This document shows positions 8,612-17,617 of a stretch of 64,000 nucleotides of DNA, in pieces. The notes under the pieces were generated by a model, which made no database searches, had not been told where the DNA came from, and worked only from the letters and a program-made list of their open reading frames with translations. Positions within the stretch are counted from its first letter, which is position 1; each line of letters starts with the position of its first letter. The stretch comes from JALOLG01 sp963776935 (lineage in GTDB: Bacteria > Actinomycetota > Acidimicrobiia > Acidimicrobiales > Ilumatobacteraceae). Location of the stretch: NCBI GenBank assembly GCA_963776935.1, contig CAVZOP010000005.1, forward strand, positions 68,804 through 132,803, written 5' to 3'. The translations under genes and the position numbers were made by a program.

Positions 8612-9088
8612 TCAGGCAGTGACGGTGATCGTGCCCGTCATCGCCGGGTGCACCTCGCAATGGAAGGTGAACGTGCCCGCCTCGGTGAACGTGAACTCGA
8701 ACGTGGCACCGGCGTCGATGAACCCGGAGTCGAACGCCCCGTCGTCGGCAGTCCAGGTGTGGCCGGCGCTGTCGTCGTTGCGCACGACGACCGTCGTACC
8801 GACCGGAACGGTGAGGTCCTCGCTGAACGCGAACCCTGAGATCACGATCTCGGCGGCACCTGCCGCGTCTCCGGCCGGTGCCTCGGTCGCCGGCGGGCTG
8901 GCCTCACTCTCGGCCGGGCCGTAGTCGCCTCGCCCGCCACCGGTGGTCTCGGCCGGGGGACTGGTGGCGTCGGCGGCCGCCGGTTCGGTCGCGGCGGCGC
9001 CGGACGACTCCGTGTCGTCGTCACCACATGCCGCGAGGAGGAGCGAGATGGCCGCAACAGCGGCGAGGGATCCACGTTTCATGTTCAC
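8612..9088 (-). CDS. Cupredoxin-domain lipoprotein (plastocyanin-like)
   Basis: The protein has 158 residues. A signal peptide ends in the lipobox LLLAAC (Cys near residue 21). A low-complexity Ala/Pro/Glu/Thr linker runs to about residue 78. The C-terminal domain has the blue-copper ligand set: His in SAGHTW, Cys and His in HCEVHPAM, and Met at its end. It is expected to be an outward-facing electron carrier or copper binder tethered to the membrane. Its GTG start overlaps the stop of the TrmH gene by four bases; an ATG two codons later is an alternative. Confidence 0.87.
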   Translation of the reverse strand: MNMKRGSLAAVAAISLLLAACGDDDTESSGAAATEPAAADATSPPAETTGGGRGDYGPAESEASPPATEAPAGDAAGAAEIVISGFAFSEDLTVPVGTTVVVRNDDSAGHTWTADDGAFDSGFIDAGATFEFTFTEAGTFTFHCEVHPAMTGTITVTA

Positions 9089-9912
9089 GTCTCAACAGTA
9101 CGTTTCGAACCGGCGTGCGGTTCGCGGCCGATCGCGGCGAACGCCACGGCGGCGGCCGCAGCCACGTTCAGTGAGTCGACATCCGGCGCGATGGGGATCC
9201 TGACCTGGGTCGACGCAGCATCCATCGCCGTTCGGCTCAAACCGGGTCCCTCGGCGCCGAGCACCAGCGCCAGCCGGTCGGGGACGGGCAGCGTCCACAG
9301 ATCAGTGGCGCCGGGCCGCGGTGTCAGCGCCCACATCTCGAAGCCGGCGGCCCGGATCGTGTCGAGCCCGGCCGCCAAGCTCGCGGTCCGGGTGACGGGG
9401 ATGAAGAGAATCTCGCCCATGCTCACGCGAACCGTCCGCCGGTAGTAGGGGTCGATGCACGTCGGGTCGAGCACGAGCGCGCCGATCCCGAACGCCCGTG
9501 CCGATCGGGCGATCGCCCCGAGGTTCTCGGGGTCGTTGAGCCCTTCCAGCACGGCGATGCGTCGCACCGTCGGCAGCAGGACGTCGAGCGTCGGCAACGA
9601 CCGCCGATCGGCCGCGGCAATCGCGCCGCGATGGATGTCGAACCCGACGATCGATTTCAAGACGCTGGTTGCGGCGACGTACACCGGCACGGTGAGCGGG
9701 TCGAGCAGCGGAGCGAGGCGCTCGTACTTCTGCGACGACACGAGCACCGAACGCACCTGGTGGTCCGATTGCAGCAGCCGCTCGATCGCCACCGGTCCCT
9801 CGGCGATGAAGAACTCGTCGCCCTCGCGACGTTGTCGCCCGGCGACGTCGGTGAGGTCGACGTAGTCGGCCAGCCGCGGGTCGGCGGGATCGTCGATCGG
9901 GACACGCACTCG
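9085..9912 (-). CDS. TrmH/SpoU-family RNA 2'-O-methyltransferase
   Basis: The protein has 275 residues. The N-terminal substrate-binding part reads PIDDPADPRLADYVDLTD and EGDEFFIAEGPVAIERLL, the usual opening of this family. The SPOUT knot motifs follow: NPEN-like GLNDPENLGAIARSARAFG, VLGAEGPGLS and IPIAPDVDSLNVAAAAAVAF. It should methylate ribose 2'-OH in rRNA or tRNA using SAM; the target base is unknown. I chose the GTG at 9912 because homologous N-termini begin at VPIDDP; the frame remains open further upstream and would overlap the divergent AlkB gene. Confidence 0.87.
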   Translation of the reverse strand, partial: RVRVPIDDPADPRLADYVDLTDVAGRQRREGDEFFIAEGPVAIERLLQSDHQVRSVLVSSQKYERLAPLLDPLTVPVYVAATSVLKSIVGFDIHRGAIAAADRRSLPTLDVLLPTVRRIAVLEGLNDPENLGAIARSARAFGIGALVLDPTCIDPYYRRTVRVSMGEILFIPVTRTASLAAGLDTIRAAGFEMWALTPRPGATDLWTLPVPDRLALVLGAEGPGLSRTAMDAASTQVRIPIAPDVDSLNVAAAAAVAFAAIGREPHAGSKRTVET

Positions 9913-9979
9913 CCCAGTGTTGCCGCCGCGACGCGGAGGCGGCTTGACGGCCGCCAGTTGGCGCGCGATCATCGAACAC

Positions 9980-10609
9980 GTGTTCTTGCAGGGTTCGCTG
10001 TTCGGGTGTCTGGCGCCCGAGTTCGACGCCTCGTTCGGCGCCGTCGAGCGCACCCAGCTCGACGAGACGAGCTGGATCGACTTCGCGCCCGGATGGTTAC
10101 GCGGGGCCGATGCCGTGTTCGACGAGCTCCACGGTTCGTTGCCGTGGCGGCAGCGCCGCAACGTGCGCATGTTCGACTCGATCGTCGACGAGCCGCGCCT
10201 CGTCGCGTGGTGGACGGAGTCGAACAGGGGCGGTCCCGAGCCGCTCCCGCTCCTGGCCGACATGCGCAGCGCGCTCAGCCAACGCTACGGCGAGGTGTTC
10301 GACTCGATCGGCTTCAACCTCTACCGCGACGGCGAGGATTCGGTCGCCTGGCACGGCGACCGGCACCGCCACAACGTCGTCAACCCGGTGATCGCGATCG
10401 TCAGCGTCGGCGCCGCCCGCCCGCTACGGATCCGCCCTCGCGGCGGGGGGTCGTCGCGCGGCTGGGACCTCGGGCTCGGCGATCTGTTCGTGATGGGCGG
10501 GGCGTGCCAGCACGACTGGGAACACTGTGTGCCGAAGATGCGTCACGTCAGCGGGCCGCGATTGTCGATCACGTTCAGGTATGGCACGGGCGACTTCTCG
10601 ATGACATGA
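9980..10609 (+). CDS. AlkB-like 2-oxoglutarate/Fe(II) dioxygenase
   Basis: The protein has 209 residues. The iron triad is visible: H and D in SVAWHGDRHRH and a distal H in GGACQHDWEHCVPK; RLSITFR near the C-terminus provides the 2-oxoglutarate-binding arginines. FNLYRDGEDSVAWHGD matches the N-x-Y-x-x-G motif of the AlkB family. The likely role is oxidative demethylation of alkylated nucleic-acid bases. The start is not certain: GTG at 9980 begins VFLQGSLFG, close to family N-termini. It is divergent from the TrmH gene. Confidence 0.86.
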   Translation: MFLQGSLFGCLAPEFDASFGAVERTQLDETSWIDFAPGWLRGADAVFDELHGSLPWRQRRNVRMFDSIVDEPRLVAWWTESNRGGPEPLPLLADMRSALSQRYGEVFDSIGFNLYRDGEDSVAWHGDRHRHNVVNPVIAIVSVGAARPLRIRPRGGGSSRGWDLGLGDLFVMGGACQHDWEHCVPKMRHVSGPRLSITFRYGTGDFSMT

Positions 10610-10661
10610 GGTGTCACGACGTGAGGGTGATTCGACGCGCCGTAGCGACGTCGAGGTGGCG

Positions 10662-11090
10662 TCATGACGGAGCCGGAAACGGCAGGGCGTACGTGCCCTG
10701 GGCGGTCGCCGTCGGCTTGTCGACGCGATCGTCGCACCACACGCGTACGGTGCCCACGACGTTGCGGCGTCCGGCCGACTCCAGCGTCGCCCTCGCCCAC
10801 AGCACCGAGCCCTGCGCCGGCCGCAGGTAACGGATCGAGAGCTCCGACGTGAGCGCCATCGGCTCGATCCGCCCGATCGCGCCGAAGACGAGGTACCAGA
10901 GCGCGGCGTCAGCGAGACCGAACTGAGCTGGCCCGGAGATGAAGCCACCCGGGCGCAATGCCGTCTGGTCGACGTCGTACCGGGCGACCGCGTACCCCGT
11001 GCCGAGCTCGGCGCAGCGGTTCGGTGTGCCCGCGAACTGCGCTGCGACCATGTCGTTGACGGCCTCGACCGTGACTCCTGTCGTCATCAT
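10662..11090 (-). CDS. Hotdog-fold thioesterase (PaaI-like)
   Basis: The protein has 142 residues. GYAVARYDVDQTALRPGGFISGPAQFGLADAA gives the hotdog helix and its start, and LTSELSIRYLRPAQGSVLWARATLESAGRRNVVG gives the following beta-sheet strands, as in acyl-CoA thioesterases of the PaaI/4HBT group. The acyl substrate is unknown. Two in-frame ATGs (11090, 11087) are adjacent. It is divergent from the flavoprotein gene at 11162. Confidence 0.75.
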   Translation of the reverse strand: MMTTGVTVEAVNDMVAAQFAGTPNRCAELGTGYAVARYDVDQTALRPGGFISGPAQFGLADAALWYLVFGAIGRIEPMALTSELSIRYLRPAQGSVLWARATLESAGRRNVVGTVRVWCDDRVDKPTATAQGTYALPFPAPS

Positions 11091-11161
11091 TTCGACGCTA
11101 CGACATTGACGCGACGACACGGTTGGGCCGGGCGACCGGCCCGTCCTGCTAGGCCTTGCGG

Positions 11162-12367
11162 ATGCTCGATCGCATCGTCGTGGTCGGAGGCTCGCTCGCC
11201 GGCCTGCGCGCCGTCGAGTCGTTGCGCGCCGGTGGATACGACGGCGAAGTGGTCGTCGTCGGCGCCGAGTCACATCGACCGTACGACCGGCCCCCGCTGT
11301 CGAAGAAGCTGTTGGCGGGCGACTGGGAGCCCGACCGGATCGAGCTCCGCAAGCCGGACGACCTCGACTCGCTGGGCGTGACATGGCGACTCGGTGCGCC
11401 GGCCACCGCACTCGACGTCGGGGCGCGGCGTCTGACGATTGCCGACGGGTCCGACGTCGCGTTCGACGCGATCGTCGTGGCGACCGGGTCGGCGCCACGA
11501 CGATTGCCCGGCCAGGAGGCCTGGCCGCACGTGGTGGAGCTGCGCACGCTCGACGACGCCCTCGACCTGCGCGCCCGCCTCCGCGATGGCAATGCCCGCG
11601 TCGTCGTGATAGGCGCCGGCTTCATCGGGCTCGAGGTGGCAGCGACGGCACGTGGGCTGGGCAACTCCGTCGTCGTGCTGGAGGGCGCGCCGGCGCCGTT
11701 GATCCGGGGGCTCGGCGTCGACATGGGAGCCGCGTGTGCGGCGGTGCATGCCGACCACGGTGTCGCGATCCGGTGCGGAATCACCGTCGCGTCGATCGAC
11801 GCCAGGGGGGTGGTGCTGGGCGACGGCGAGTTGGTTCCGGGTGACGTGATCGTCGTCGGCATCGGTGTCGCCCCGGTCACCGACTGGCTGGCCGGCAGCG
11901 GACTCGAGATACGCGACGGGATCGTGTGTGACTCGATGCTGAACGCCGGTGCTCCCGGCGTGTACGCGGCGGGCGACGTGGCGCGCTGGCCGAACCAACT
12001 GTTCGAGGAGGAGATGCGGGTCGAGCACTGGACGAACGCCGCCGAACAGGGTGCGGTGGCGGCGTCGAACCTGCTGGCCGAGGCGCGAGGCGAGCCGGGC
12101 GAGCCGTACGCGCCGGTGCCGTTCGTCTGGAGCGATCAGTACGACCGGCGCGTCCAGTTCCTCGGTCGGGCCGCGCCCGACGACGAGGTGCTGGTCGTCA
12201 GCGGTTCGATCGAGGAGCGGTCGTTCGTCGCGTTGTACGGCCGCGCCGGGCGGTTGCACGGTGTACTCGGCATGAACCTGCCGCGAGTGGTCATGAAGTT
12301 CCGGCCCCTCCTCGCCCAACGCGCGACGTTGGACGAGGGAGTTGCTCTGGCCGCCGCGCTCAGCTGA
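11162..12367 (+). CDS. FAD-dependent ferredoxin-reductase-like oxidoreductase
   Basis: The protein has 401 residues. The FAD dinucleotide fold is IVVVGGSLAGLRAVESLRAG, the middle NAD(P) fold is VVVIGAGFIGLEVAATARGLG, and the second FAD motif is GVYAAGDVARW. A C-terminal reductase domain follows. The order fits reductases feeding Rieske oxygenases or cytochromes P450 through a ferredoxin, but no such partner is encoded nearby. An in-frame TTG lies two codons before the ATG at 11162. The 3' end overlaps the convergent lamin-tail gene by eight bases. Confidence 0.87.
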   Translation: MLDRIVVVGGSLAGLRAVESLRAGGYDGEVVVVGAESHRPYDRPPLSKKLLAGDWEPDRIELRKPDDLDSLGVTWRLGAPATALDVGARRLTIADGSDVAFDAIVVATGSAPRRLPGQEAWPHVVELRTLDDALDLRARLRDGNARVVVIGAGFIGLEVAATARGLGNSVVVLEGAPAPLIRGLGVDMGAACAAVHADHGVAIRCGITVASIDARGVVLGDGELVPGDVIVVGIGVAPVTDWLAGSGLEIRDGIVCDSMLNAGAPGVYAAGDVARWPNQLFEEEMRVEHWTNAAEQGAVAASNLLAEARGEPGEPYAPVPFVWSDQYDRRVQFLGRAAPDDEVLVVSGSIEERSFVALYGRAGRLHGVLGMNLPRVVMKFRPLLAQRATLDEGVALAAALS

Positions 12368-15300
12368 GCTCGATGTCGGAGCCCGAGATCTGCACGGTCC
12401 CACCGATGATCCGGCCGCCGTCGACCTTGGAGCTGCTGACCTGCACCACGCCGTTCGGGGCGGCGATCACACCGGACCACTCGATCCTGCTGCCCGACAG
12501 GTTGATGCCCGAGTTCCAACACGAACCACCCGTCGAGAACAGGGCCGGCATGTCGGTGCGGGCCGGGCTGATCTTGGCCGATCCGCTGACCTGGATGCGG
12601 CCGGTTGCCACGATCGTCACACCGGTCAGCGCCGGTGCGTTCCCCGAGATCGTGACGTCGCCGGCCACGTAGTGGATGCCGGGTGCCGCGCCGCCGCCGC
12701 TGACCGTCCACGAACCGAGGTGCGCCGTGTACCCGGGCACGGTCGACCAGCGCCCACCGGGCAGGAAGTCGGCGAGCAGCCAAGGCACCACGGGCACGAC
12801 GGGTTGCGGTGAGTGGGTCACCGAATCGGCGCTGACGCCGGTACCGACGTGACCCGAGCCGCCGTACGAGATCGCCCCGTGCACGGCGATCTGGCTGCCG
12901 CTGATGTTGATGTTGCCGTTGGTCCGGACGTTCCCGCTGATGTCGATCTGCGAGCCCGACAGCTGGAACCCGTTGCCGCACACGGCCGACGCCGTGGCGA
13001 GGATCGCGTACCCCTGGGCAGCGACGGGCAGGGTGGTCACCGGGGGCTGCGTCGTGGTCGTCGTGGTCGATGTCGTCGAAGTGGTCGTGGGCGCCGTCGT
13101 CGTTGTCGTCGTCGTGGTCGACGTGGTGGTCGACGTGGTGGTCGGCGGCAGCGTGGTCGTGGTGGTGGTCGACGTCGCCGGTGGCTCGATCTCACACGTG
13201 TTGGCCGCGCCGGGGGTCCCGAGATCGCCCCACGTGCCATACGTGGTCACCGACGTGCACCAGTTCGCCATGTCCGTGTTGTCGGCCCCCGGATCACGCA
13301 GCGACGCGCTCGCTCCGGGCACCGCCGGAAGCGGGTGGGACGCCGTCCACGTGACGCGATCGACCGGCACGAGGTCGGCGTCGAGGAGTGAGATCTCGTC
13401 GGTCGTATCGCTGAGCGGGAAGTCCGAGTCGAAGCTGTAGGCGACGGTCGCGCCGCCGTTGACCTTGGTCGAGAGGTCGCGACCGAGGGCGATCGCCTCG
13501 CCGGGCTGGATCAGCAGCGCGCCGCCGGCCGAGATCGTGTGGGCGTCGTAGTCGTCATCGCGCAGCACCCAGCCGTTGACGTCGATCGCCGAGTCCGTCG
13601 CGTTGTACAGCTCCAACCACTCACCGGCGGTGTCGCTGACCGCATTCGGGTCGGAGTGGACCTCGTTGATGACGACGTTGCGGTGGGGCAGCGGGGTGCA
13701 GTCGTTCGCCGCCCCGGGCGTGCCGCGGTCGCCGGCGCCGAACTGCGGGCCGGACTCGCACCAGCCGCCGTCGACGAGCGCCATCGAGGCGCCGTTCGGT
13801 CGGATCCACGTGGCGCCGCGGTCCCAGCTCACCTCGTCGACCGCAAGGCCGTGAGCGTCGAGGAGGGCGATCGAGTCGGCGCCGTTGCCGAGCACGAACG
13901 AGCCGCCGTAGGAGTAGTCGACCGTCGCACCGCCGTTACGGGCCGTGTCGGTGGACCGGCCGATCACGACGTAGTCCCCACCGCCGACGATCAGGCTGCC
14001 GCGGATGGTGTGGAAGTCCGACGCGCCGTCGTCGATCGCCCAGCCATCGAGATCGACGTCGGTGGCGGTCGGGTTGTGGATCTCGATCCACTCACCGACG
14101 CTGTCGCCGACCACGGCGGGGTTGCGCATGATCTCGGAGATCTCGAGCTCAGCAGGCGCCGCTGGTTGCTCGCACGAGTTGGCCGCGCCGGGGCTGCCGA
14201 GGTCGCCGGCGCCGAAGCGGTCGACCGACTCGCACCAGTTGGCGCCGAGCGCGTTGTCGCCGGAAGCGAAACCGAGCGCGATCGAACTGCCCTTTGGGAT
14301 CGGGAACCCCTTCGCCGCACTCCAGTCGACACGATCGACGACGGCGCCGTTCGCCGACTTGAGCACGACTCGGCCGCTGTTGTTGTACAGCGGCACGCCG
14401 GTGCCGTACACGTAGTGGGCGTCGACACCACCGTTCACCGCGGTGTCGCCGTTGGCGGCCAGCACGGCCGACTCGCCAGGTGCGACCACGAGGGTCGAGA
14501 TCGTGTGGGTGAGGTAGTCGCCGCCGGTGATCGTCCAGCCGCTGAGGTCGACCGGCTGTTCGCCGAGGTTGGCGATCTCGAACCACTCCGAGCTGCGCTC
14601 ACTCTTGGGGACCTCGGGGTCGAACATGATCTCGGTGATCACGATCGGCTGCTGTCCCGCCGCGTGAGCACCACGTGGGGAGGCCGGGGGTGCCCTTGTC
14701 GCCGACCCCCCACGAGGTCGTCGCCGTGCACCAGCTCTCGCCCAGCGCGTTGTCGGCGCTGGGATCGGTGAGCGACATCGAAGCGCCGATGGGGTCGGGG
14801 AACGACCGACCGTCGTCCCACCGCACTCGATCGACCTGCACGCCGTCGCGGTCGGCGATGACGAGCTCGTCGGTGTCGTTGTACAGGCGCATGCCAGAGC
14901 CGTACGTGAAGTCGAGTGTGACGCCACCGTTGTCAGTCGCCGAGCGCCGAACACCGCGTACCCACCGGCAGGCACGACGACCGCGCCATCGACGACGAAC
15001 TGGTCGTGGTCGTCGTCCTTGATGGTGTAGCCCGCCATGTCGACCGGCTCGGTGCCCGGGTTGTGCACCTCGAACCACTCGCCGGTGTAGTCCGACGTGG
15101 CGCCAGGGTTCTGCAGGACCTCGGTGATGACCAACGGATTGACGGTCAGCGTGCACCGGTTGGCGGCGCCCGGGCTGCCGAGATCGCCACGCGCCATCAC
15201 GGTGGTCGACGCGCACCAACTCGCTCCGTCGCCGTTGTCGAGCGTCGGGTCGACGAGCGCCATCGAGCGGCCGTCGGGAACGGTGAAGCCGGCGTTGCGA

Positions 15301-15731
15301 TAATCGACGACGTCACGCGACATCCCTTCGGAGTCGCGCAGCACGAGGAGGTCGTCGCTGTTCCACAGGATGATCGCGTTGCCGTAGACGTGGTCGGCGG
15401 GCACGCCACCATTGCGGTAGGCGTCACCGTTCCACGCGAGCAGCACGAAGTCACCCGGCTCGATGACGATCGACGGGAGGACGATGTCGTCGTAGATCTC
15501 GTCGCCGATCGTCCACCCCTCGAGATTGGCGGCTTCGTCGCCACGGTTGTAGAGCTCGATCCATTCACCACGCGAGTCGTAGGTGCGTTGCGGGTTGATC
15601 ATCAGCTCGTTGATGATCACGTCGGCGCCCTGACTCGCACCGGCGTCGTCGGCGTCGTCGAACGCGGCCAGCGCGGCTCCGGCCAGCATCCCTGAAACGA
15701 CCACCAACCCGTACACCACGCGAATTCGCAT
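12360..15731 (-). CDS. Large secreted protein: five lamin-tail domains, Thr-rich linker, beta-helix-like C-terminus (two frameshifts)
   Basis: The frame codes for ~1123 residues. After a signal-like N-terminus (VVYGLVVVSGMLAGAALAAF) come five lamin-tail (LTD) units, each opening like DVIINELMINPQ, PLVITEVLQNPG, PIVITEIMFDPE, ELEISEIMRNPA and NVVINEVHSDPN, with EWIELYN-like strands and ending near GSPGAANxC. Then a Thr/Pro linker and a ~240-residue region of recurring ISGS/LSGS units that looks like a parallel beta-helix. Between about 14945 and 14675 the correct sense lies in another frame: one base appears lost, then one gained, so the LTD-2/LTD-3 junction is scrambled as read. LTD domains in bacteria are usually on secreted nucleases or surface proteins; no enzyme domain is visible here. 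Confidence 0.8.
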   Translation of the reverse strand: MRIRVVYGLVVVSGMLAGAALAAFDDADDAGASQGADVIINELMINPQRTYDSRGEWIELYNRGDEAANLEGWTIGDEIYDDIVLPSIVIEPGDFVLLAWNGDAYRNGGVPADHVYGNAIILWNSDDLLVLRDSEGMSRDVVDYRNAGFTVPDGRSMALVDPTLDNGDGASWCASTTVMARGDLGSPGAANRCTLTVNPLVITEVLQNPGATSDYTGEWFEVHNPGTEPVDMAGYTIKDDDHDQFVVDGAVVVPAGGYAVFGARRLTTVASHSTSRTALACACTTTPTSSSSPTATACRSIECGGTTVGRSPTPSALRCRSPIPAPTTRWARAGARRRPRGGSATRAPPASPRGAHAAGQQPIVITEIMFDPEVPKSERSSEWFEIANLGEQPVDLSGWTITGGDYLTHTISTLVVAPGESAVLAANGDTAVNGGVDAHYVYGTGVPLYNNSGRVVLKSANGAVVDRVDWSAAKGFPIPKGSSIALGFASGDNALGANWCESVDRFGAGDLGSPGAANSCEQPAAPAELEISEIMRNPAVVGDSVGEWIEIHNPTATDVDLDGWAIDDGASDFHTIRGSLIVGGGDYVVIGRSTDTARNGGATVDYSYGGSFVLGNGADSIALLDAHGLAVDEVSWDRGATWIRPNGASMALVDGGWCESGPQFGAGDRGTPGAANDCTPLPHRNVVINEVHSDPNAVSDTAGEWLELYNATDSAIDVNGWVLRDDDYDAHTISAGGALLIQPGEAIALGRDLSTKVNGGATVAYSFDSDFPLSDTTDEISLLDADLVPVDRVTWTASHPLPAVPGASASLRDPGADNTDMANWCTSVTTYGTWGDLGTPGAANTCEIEPPATSTTTTTTLPPTTTSTTTSTTTTTTTTAPTTTSTTSTTTTTTQPPVTTLPVAAQGYAILATASAVCGNGFQLSGSQIDISGNVRTNGNINISGSQIAVHGAISYGGSGHVGTGVSADSVTHSPQPVVPVVPWLLADFLPGGRWSTVPGYTAHLGSWTVSGGGAAPGIHYVAGDVTISGNAPALTGVTIVATGRIQVSGSAKISPARTDMPALFSTGGSCWNSGINLSGSRIEWSGVIAAPNGVVQVSSSKVDGGRIIGGTVQISGSDIELS

Positions 15732-15827
15732 GACGGTGTTATCGGGCGCGTCCTCACCGAGCCGGACTCAAGCTCTCCTCAACCCTTCGCCCAGCCTGCA
15801 ACGCCAGCAACCCCGCCCACCCAACCC

Positions 15828-15876
15828 GTTCTCGTGAAGTTTCGGCGCCGTAGGGACGCCGGAACTTCACGAGAAC
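15828..15876. repeat. Dispersed palindromic repeat, copy 2
   Basis: Arms GTTCTCGTGAAGTTTCGGCG and CGCCGGAACTTCACGAGAAC face each other across about ten bases. Unlike most copies it lies between divergent genes, 23 bases before the aminotransferase start, so it is transcribed in that mRNA leader unless the promoter lies inside it. Confidence 0.9.
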
Positions 15877-15899
15877 GTGGGGTGCGTAGGCTCGCGGCC

Positions 15900-17129
15900 A
15901 TGTCGCATCTGTCGAACGTGTGGTTCAAGGTCACCGACTTGCAGGTGGCGTCAGGACGTGGCTGTCGGGTGACGACCGTCGACGGAGTCGAGTACCTCGA
16001 CTTCGCCGCCGGGATCGCCGTCAACTCCACCGGGCATTGCCACCCGACGGTGACACGGGCGATCGCCGAGCAGGCCGAGCGGTTCATCCACGCCCAGGCC
16101 AACGTGTTCACCCACGACCTGCTCGAGCCGCTCGCCGCCAAGCTCGCCGAGCTGGCGCCCGGTTCGATCGACACGTTCTTCTTCGCCAACTCCGGGGCCG
16201 AGATCACCGAGGCCGCGGTGAAGTTGGCGAAGCAGGTGACGAAGCGCCCGAACACGATCGTGTTCAGCGGCTCGTTCCACGGCCGAACCCATCTGGCGAT
16301 GGCGATGACGACGTCGAAGACGGTCTACCGCTCCGGTCACGCACCGCTGCCCGGTGGCGTGTACGTGGCTCCGTTCCCGGACCCGTTGGCGCCCGATCAG
16401 GACGTCGCGATCGACGAGGCGCTGACGGGCCTCGACCACCTCCTGCTCACCCAGACCGCGCCCAACGAGACGGCGGCGATGATCCTCGAGCCGGTGCTCG
16501 GCGAGGGTGGCTACATCCCCGCCCCACAGAAGTTCCTCGAGGGTCTCGTCGAGCGCTGCCGCGCCCACGGCATCTTGTTCATCGCCGACGAAGTGCAGAG
16601 CGGCTTCGGACGGACCGGGAAGATGTTCGCCGTCGATCACTTCGGCATCGAGCCCGACATCATCTGCATGGCGAAGGGGATCGCGTCGGGTTTCCCGTTC
16701 TCGGCGCTCGGCACCCGCCGCGAGCTCGACGACCAGTGGCCGAAGGGCAGCCACGGCGGTACCTACGGCGGCAACCCGATCGGATGCGCGGCGGCCCTGG
16801 CCACGATCGAGGTGATGAGCGAGCCCGGCTTCCTCGACAACGTTCGGGCGCGTGGCGAGCAACTGTCCGACGCGCTGCGTGAGCTCCAGTCGCAGCATCC
16901 CGATCTGCGCCAGATCCGCGGACCGGGGCTGATGGTGGCCAGCAGCTTCGCCGACGCGGCCCGCGTGCCGGCGATCATCGGCCACTGCCTGCGCGAGGGT
17001 CGTCTGATCCTGATGAACGCCGGCACCTACGGGCGCGACATCCGCTGGATGCCGCCGCTCGTCGTCAGTGCCGCCGAGATCGACGAGGGCGTGCAGGCGT
17101 TCGCGTCGGCGCTCAAGGCCACCGCCTGA
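15900..17129 (+). CDS. Class III PLP-dependent aminotransferase (4-aminobutyrate/acetylornithine type)
   Basis: The protein has 409 residues. Key features: TFFFANSGAEITEAAVKLAK (cofactor phosphate site), IVFSGSFHGRTHLAMAMT, FIADEVQSGFGRTGKMFAVD with the PLP-binding Asp, and DIICMAKGIASGFPFSALG where the Lys forms the Schiff base. Overall length and motif spacing fit GabT-type enzymes; related enzymes act on ornithine, lysine or other omega-amino acids. The ATG at 15900 gives MSHLSNVWFKVTDLQ, matching family N-termini. A MarR gene starts four bases after its stop and may regulate it. Confidence 0.85.
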   Translation: MSHLSNVWFKVTDLQVASGRGCRVTTVDGVEYLDFAAGIAVNSTGHCHPTVTRAIAEQAERFIHAQANVFTHDLLEPLAAKLAELAPGSIDTFFFANSGAEITEAAVKLAKQVTKRPNTIVFSGSFHGRTHLAMAMTTSKTVYRSGHAPLPGGVYVAPFPDPLAPDQDVAIDEALTGLDHLLLTQTAPNETAAMILEPVLGEGGYIPAPQKFLEGLVERCRAHGILFIADEVQSGFGRTGKMFAVDHFGIEPDIICMAKGIASGFPFSALGTRRELDDQWPKGSHGGTYGGNPIGCAAALATIEVMSEPGFLDNVRARGEQLSDALRELQSQHPDLRQIRGPGLMVASSFADAARVPAIIGHCLREGRLILMNAGTYGRDIRWMPPLVVSAAEIDEGVQAFASALKATA

Positions 17130-17132
17130 GCG

Positions 17133-17597
17133 ATGCCGCGCCTCGATTCGACGCGAGTCAGCGCGTGGCGCGGACTGCAAACGGTGTCGGCCGAGCTCAC
17201 CCGCCGCATCGACGTCGACCTGATGGAGGAGTGGGACATCCCACTCGGTTGGTTCGACGTCCTCGCCGCGCTCCAGCGTCTCGGTGGACGGGCGCGGCCG
17301 CTCGACGTGGCGGCCGAGATGCGCCTGCCGCCGTCCAGCCTCAGCCGCCGGCTCGATCGGTTGGAGGAGGAGGGATGGGTCAAACGGCACCGCGGCGTCG
17401 ACCCTGACCAGCGCGCCGTCGAGGTCGAGCTGACCCGCCGCGGCCGCAACCTGTGGCGGGAGATGAACGTCACCTACCGGCGGGCGGTGCAGCGCCACTT
17501 CGCGATCCTGATGGCCGACGCCGACATCTCGGCCGTGCACCGTGTGATCGACCGGCTCACCGAACCCGACGAGGTCGACCTGACGCCGGAGTGGTAG
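17133..17597 (+). CDS. MarR-family transcriptional regulator
   Basis: The protein has 154 residues with a winged helix-turn-helix: RPLDVAAEMRLPPSSLSRRLDRLEEEGWVKRHRGVDP, followed by the wing DQRAVEVELTRRGRNLWREM. The N-terminal helix (DVDLMEEWDIPLGWFDVLAAL) and the long C-terminal helix form the MarR dimer interface. It follows the aminotransferase by three bases and is likely co-transcribed. The ligand is unknown; MarR proteins often respond to phenolic or acyl-CoA compounds. Confidence 0.9.
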   Translation: MPRLDSTRVSAWRGLQTVSAELTRRIDVDLMEEWDIPLGWFDVLAALQRLGGRARPLDVAAEMRLPPSSLSRRLDRLEEEGWVKRHRGVDPDQRAVEVELTRRGRNLWREMNVTYRRAVQRHFAILMADADISAVHRVIDRLTEPDEVDLTPEW

Positions 17598-17617
17598 TCG
17601 CCGGAGTGGTAGCGACC

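Noticed and set aside
13539..14771. A 410-residue open frame on the plus strand opposite the lamin-tail gene
   Set aside because: It is the complement of a clearly coding frame, has Arg/Val/Asp-heavy composition and no recognisable domain. Long antisense frames are expected at this GC content.
15834..15880. Short peptides starting MKFRR at several palindromic repeats
   Set aside because: The ATGAAGTTTCGGCG arm happens to encode MKFRR in each copy, on both strands. The frames after the repeats are unrelated, so this is a by-product of the DNA repeat, not a leader peptide.
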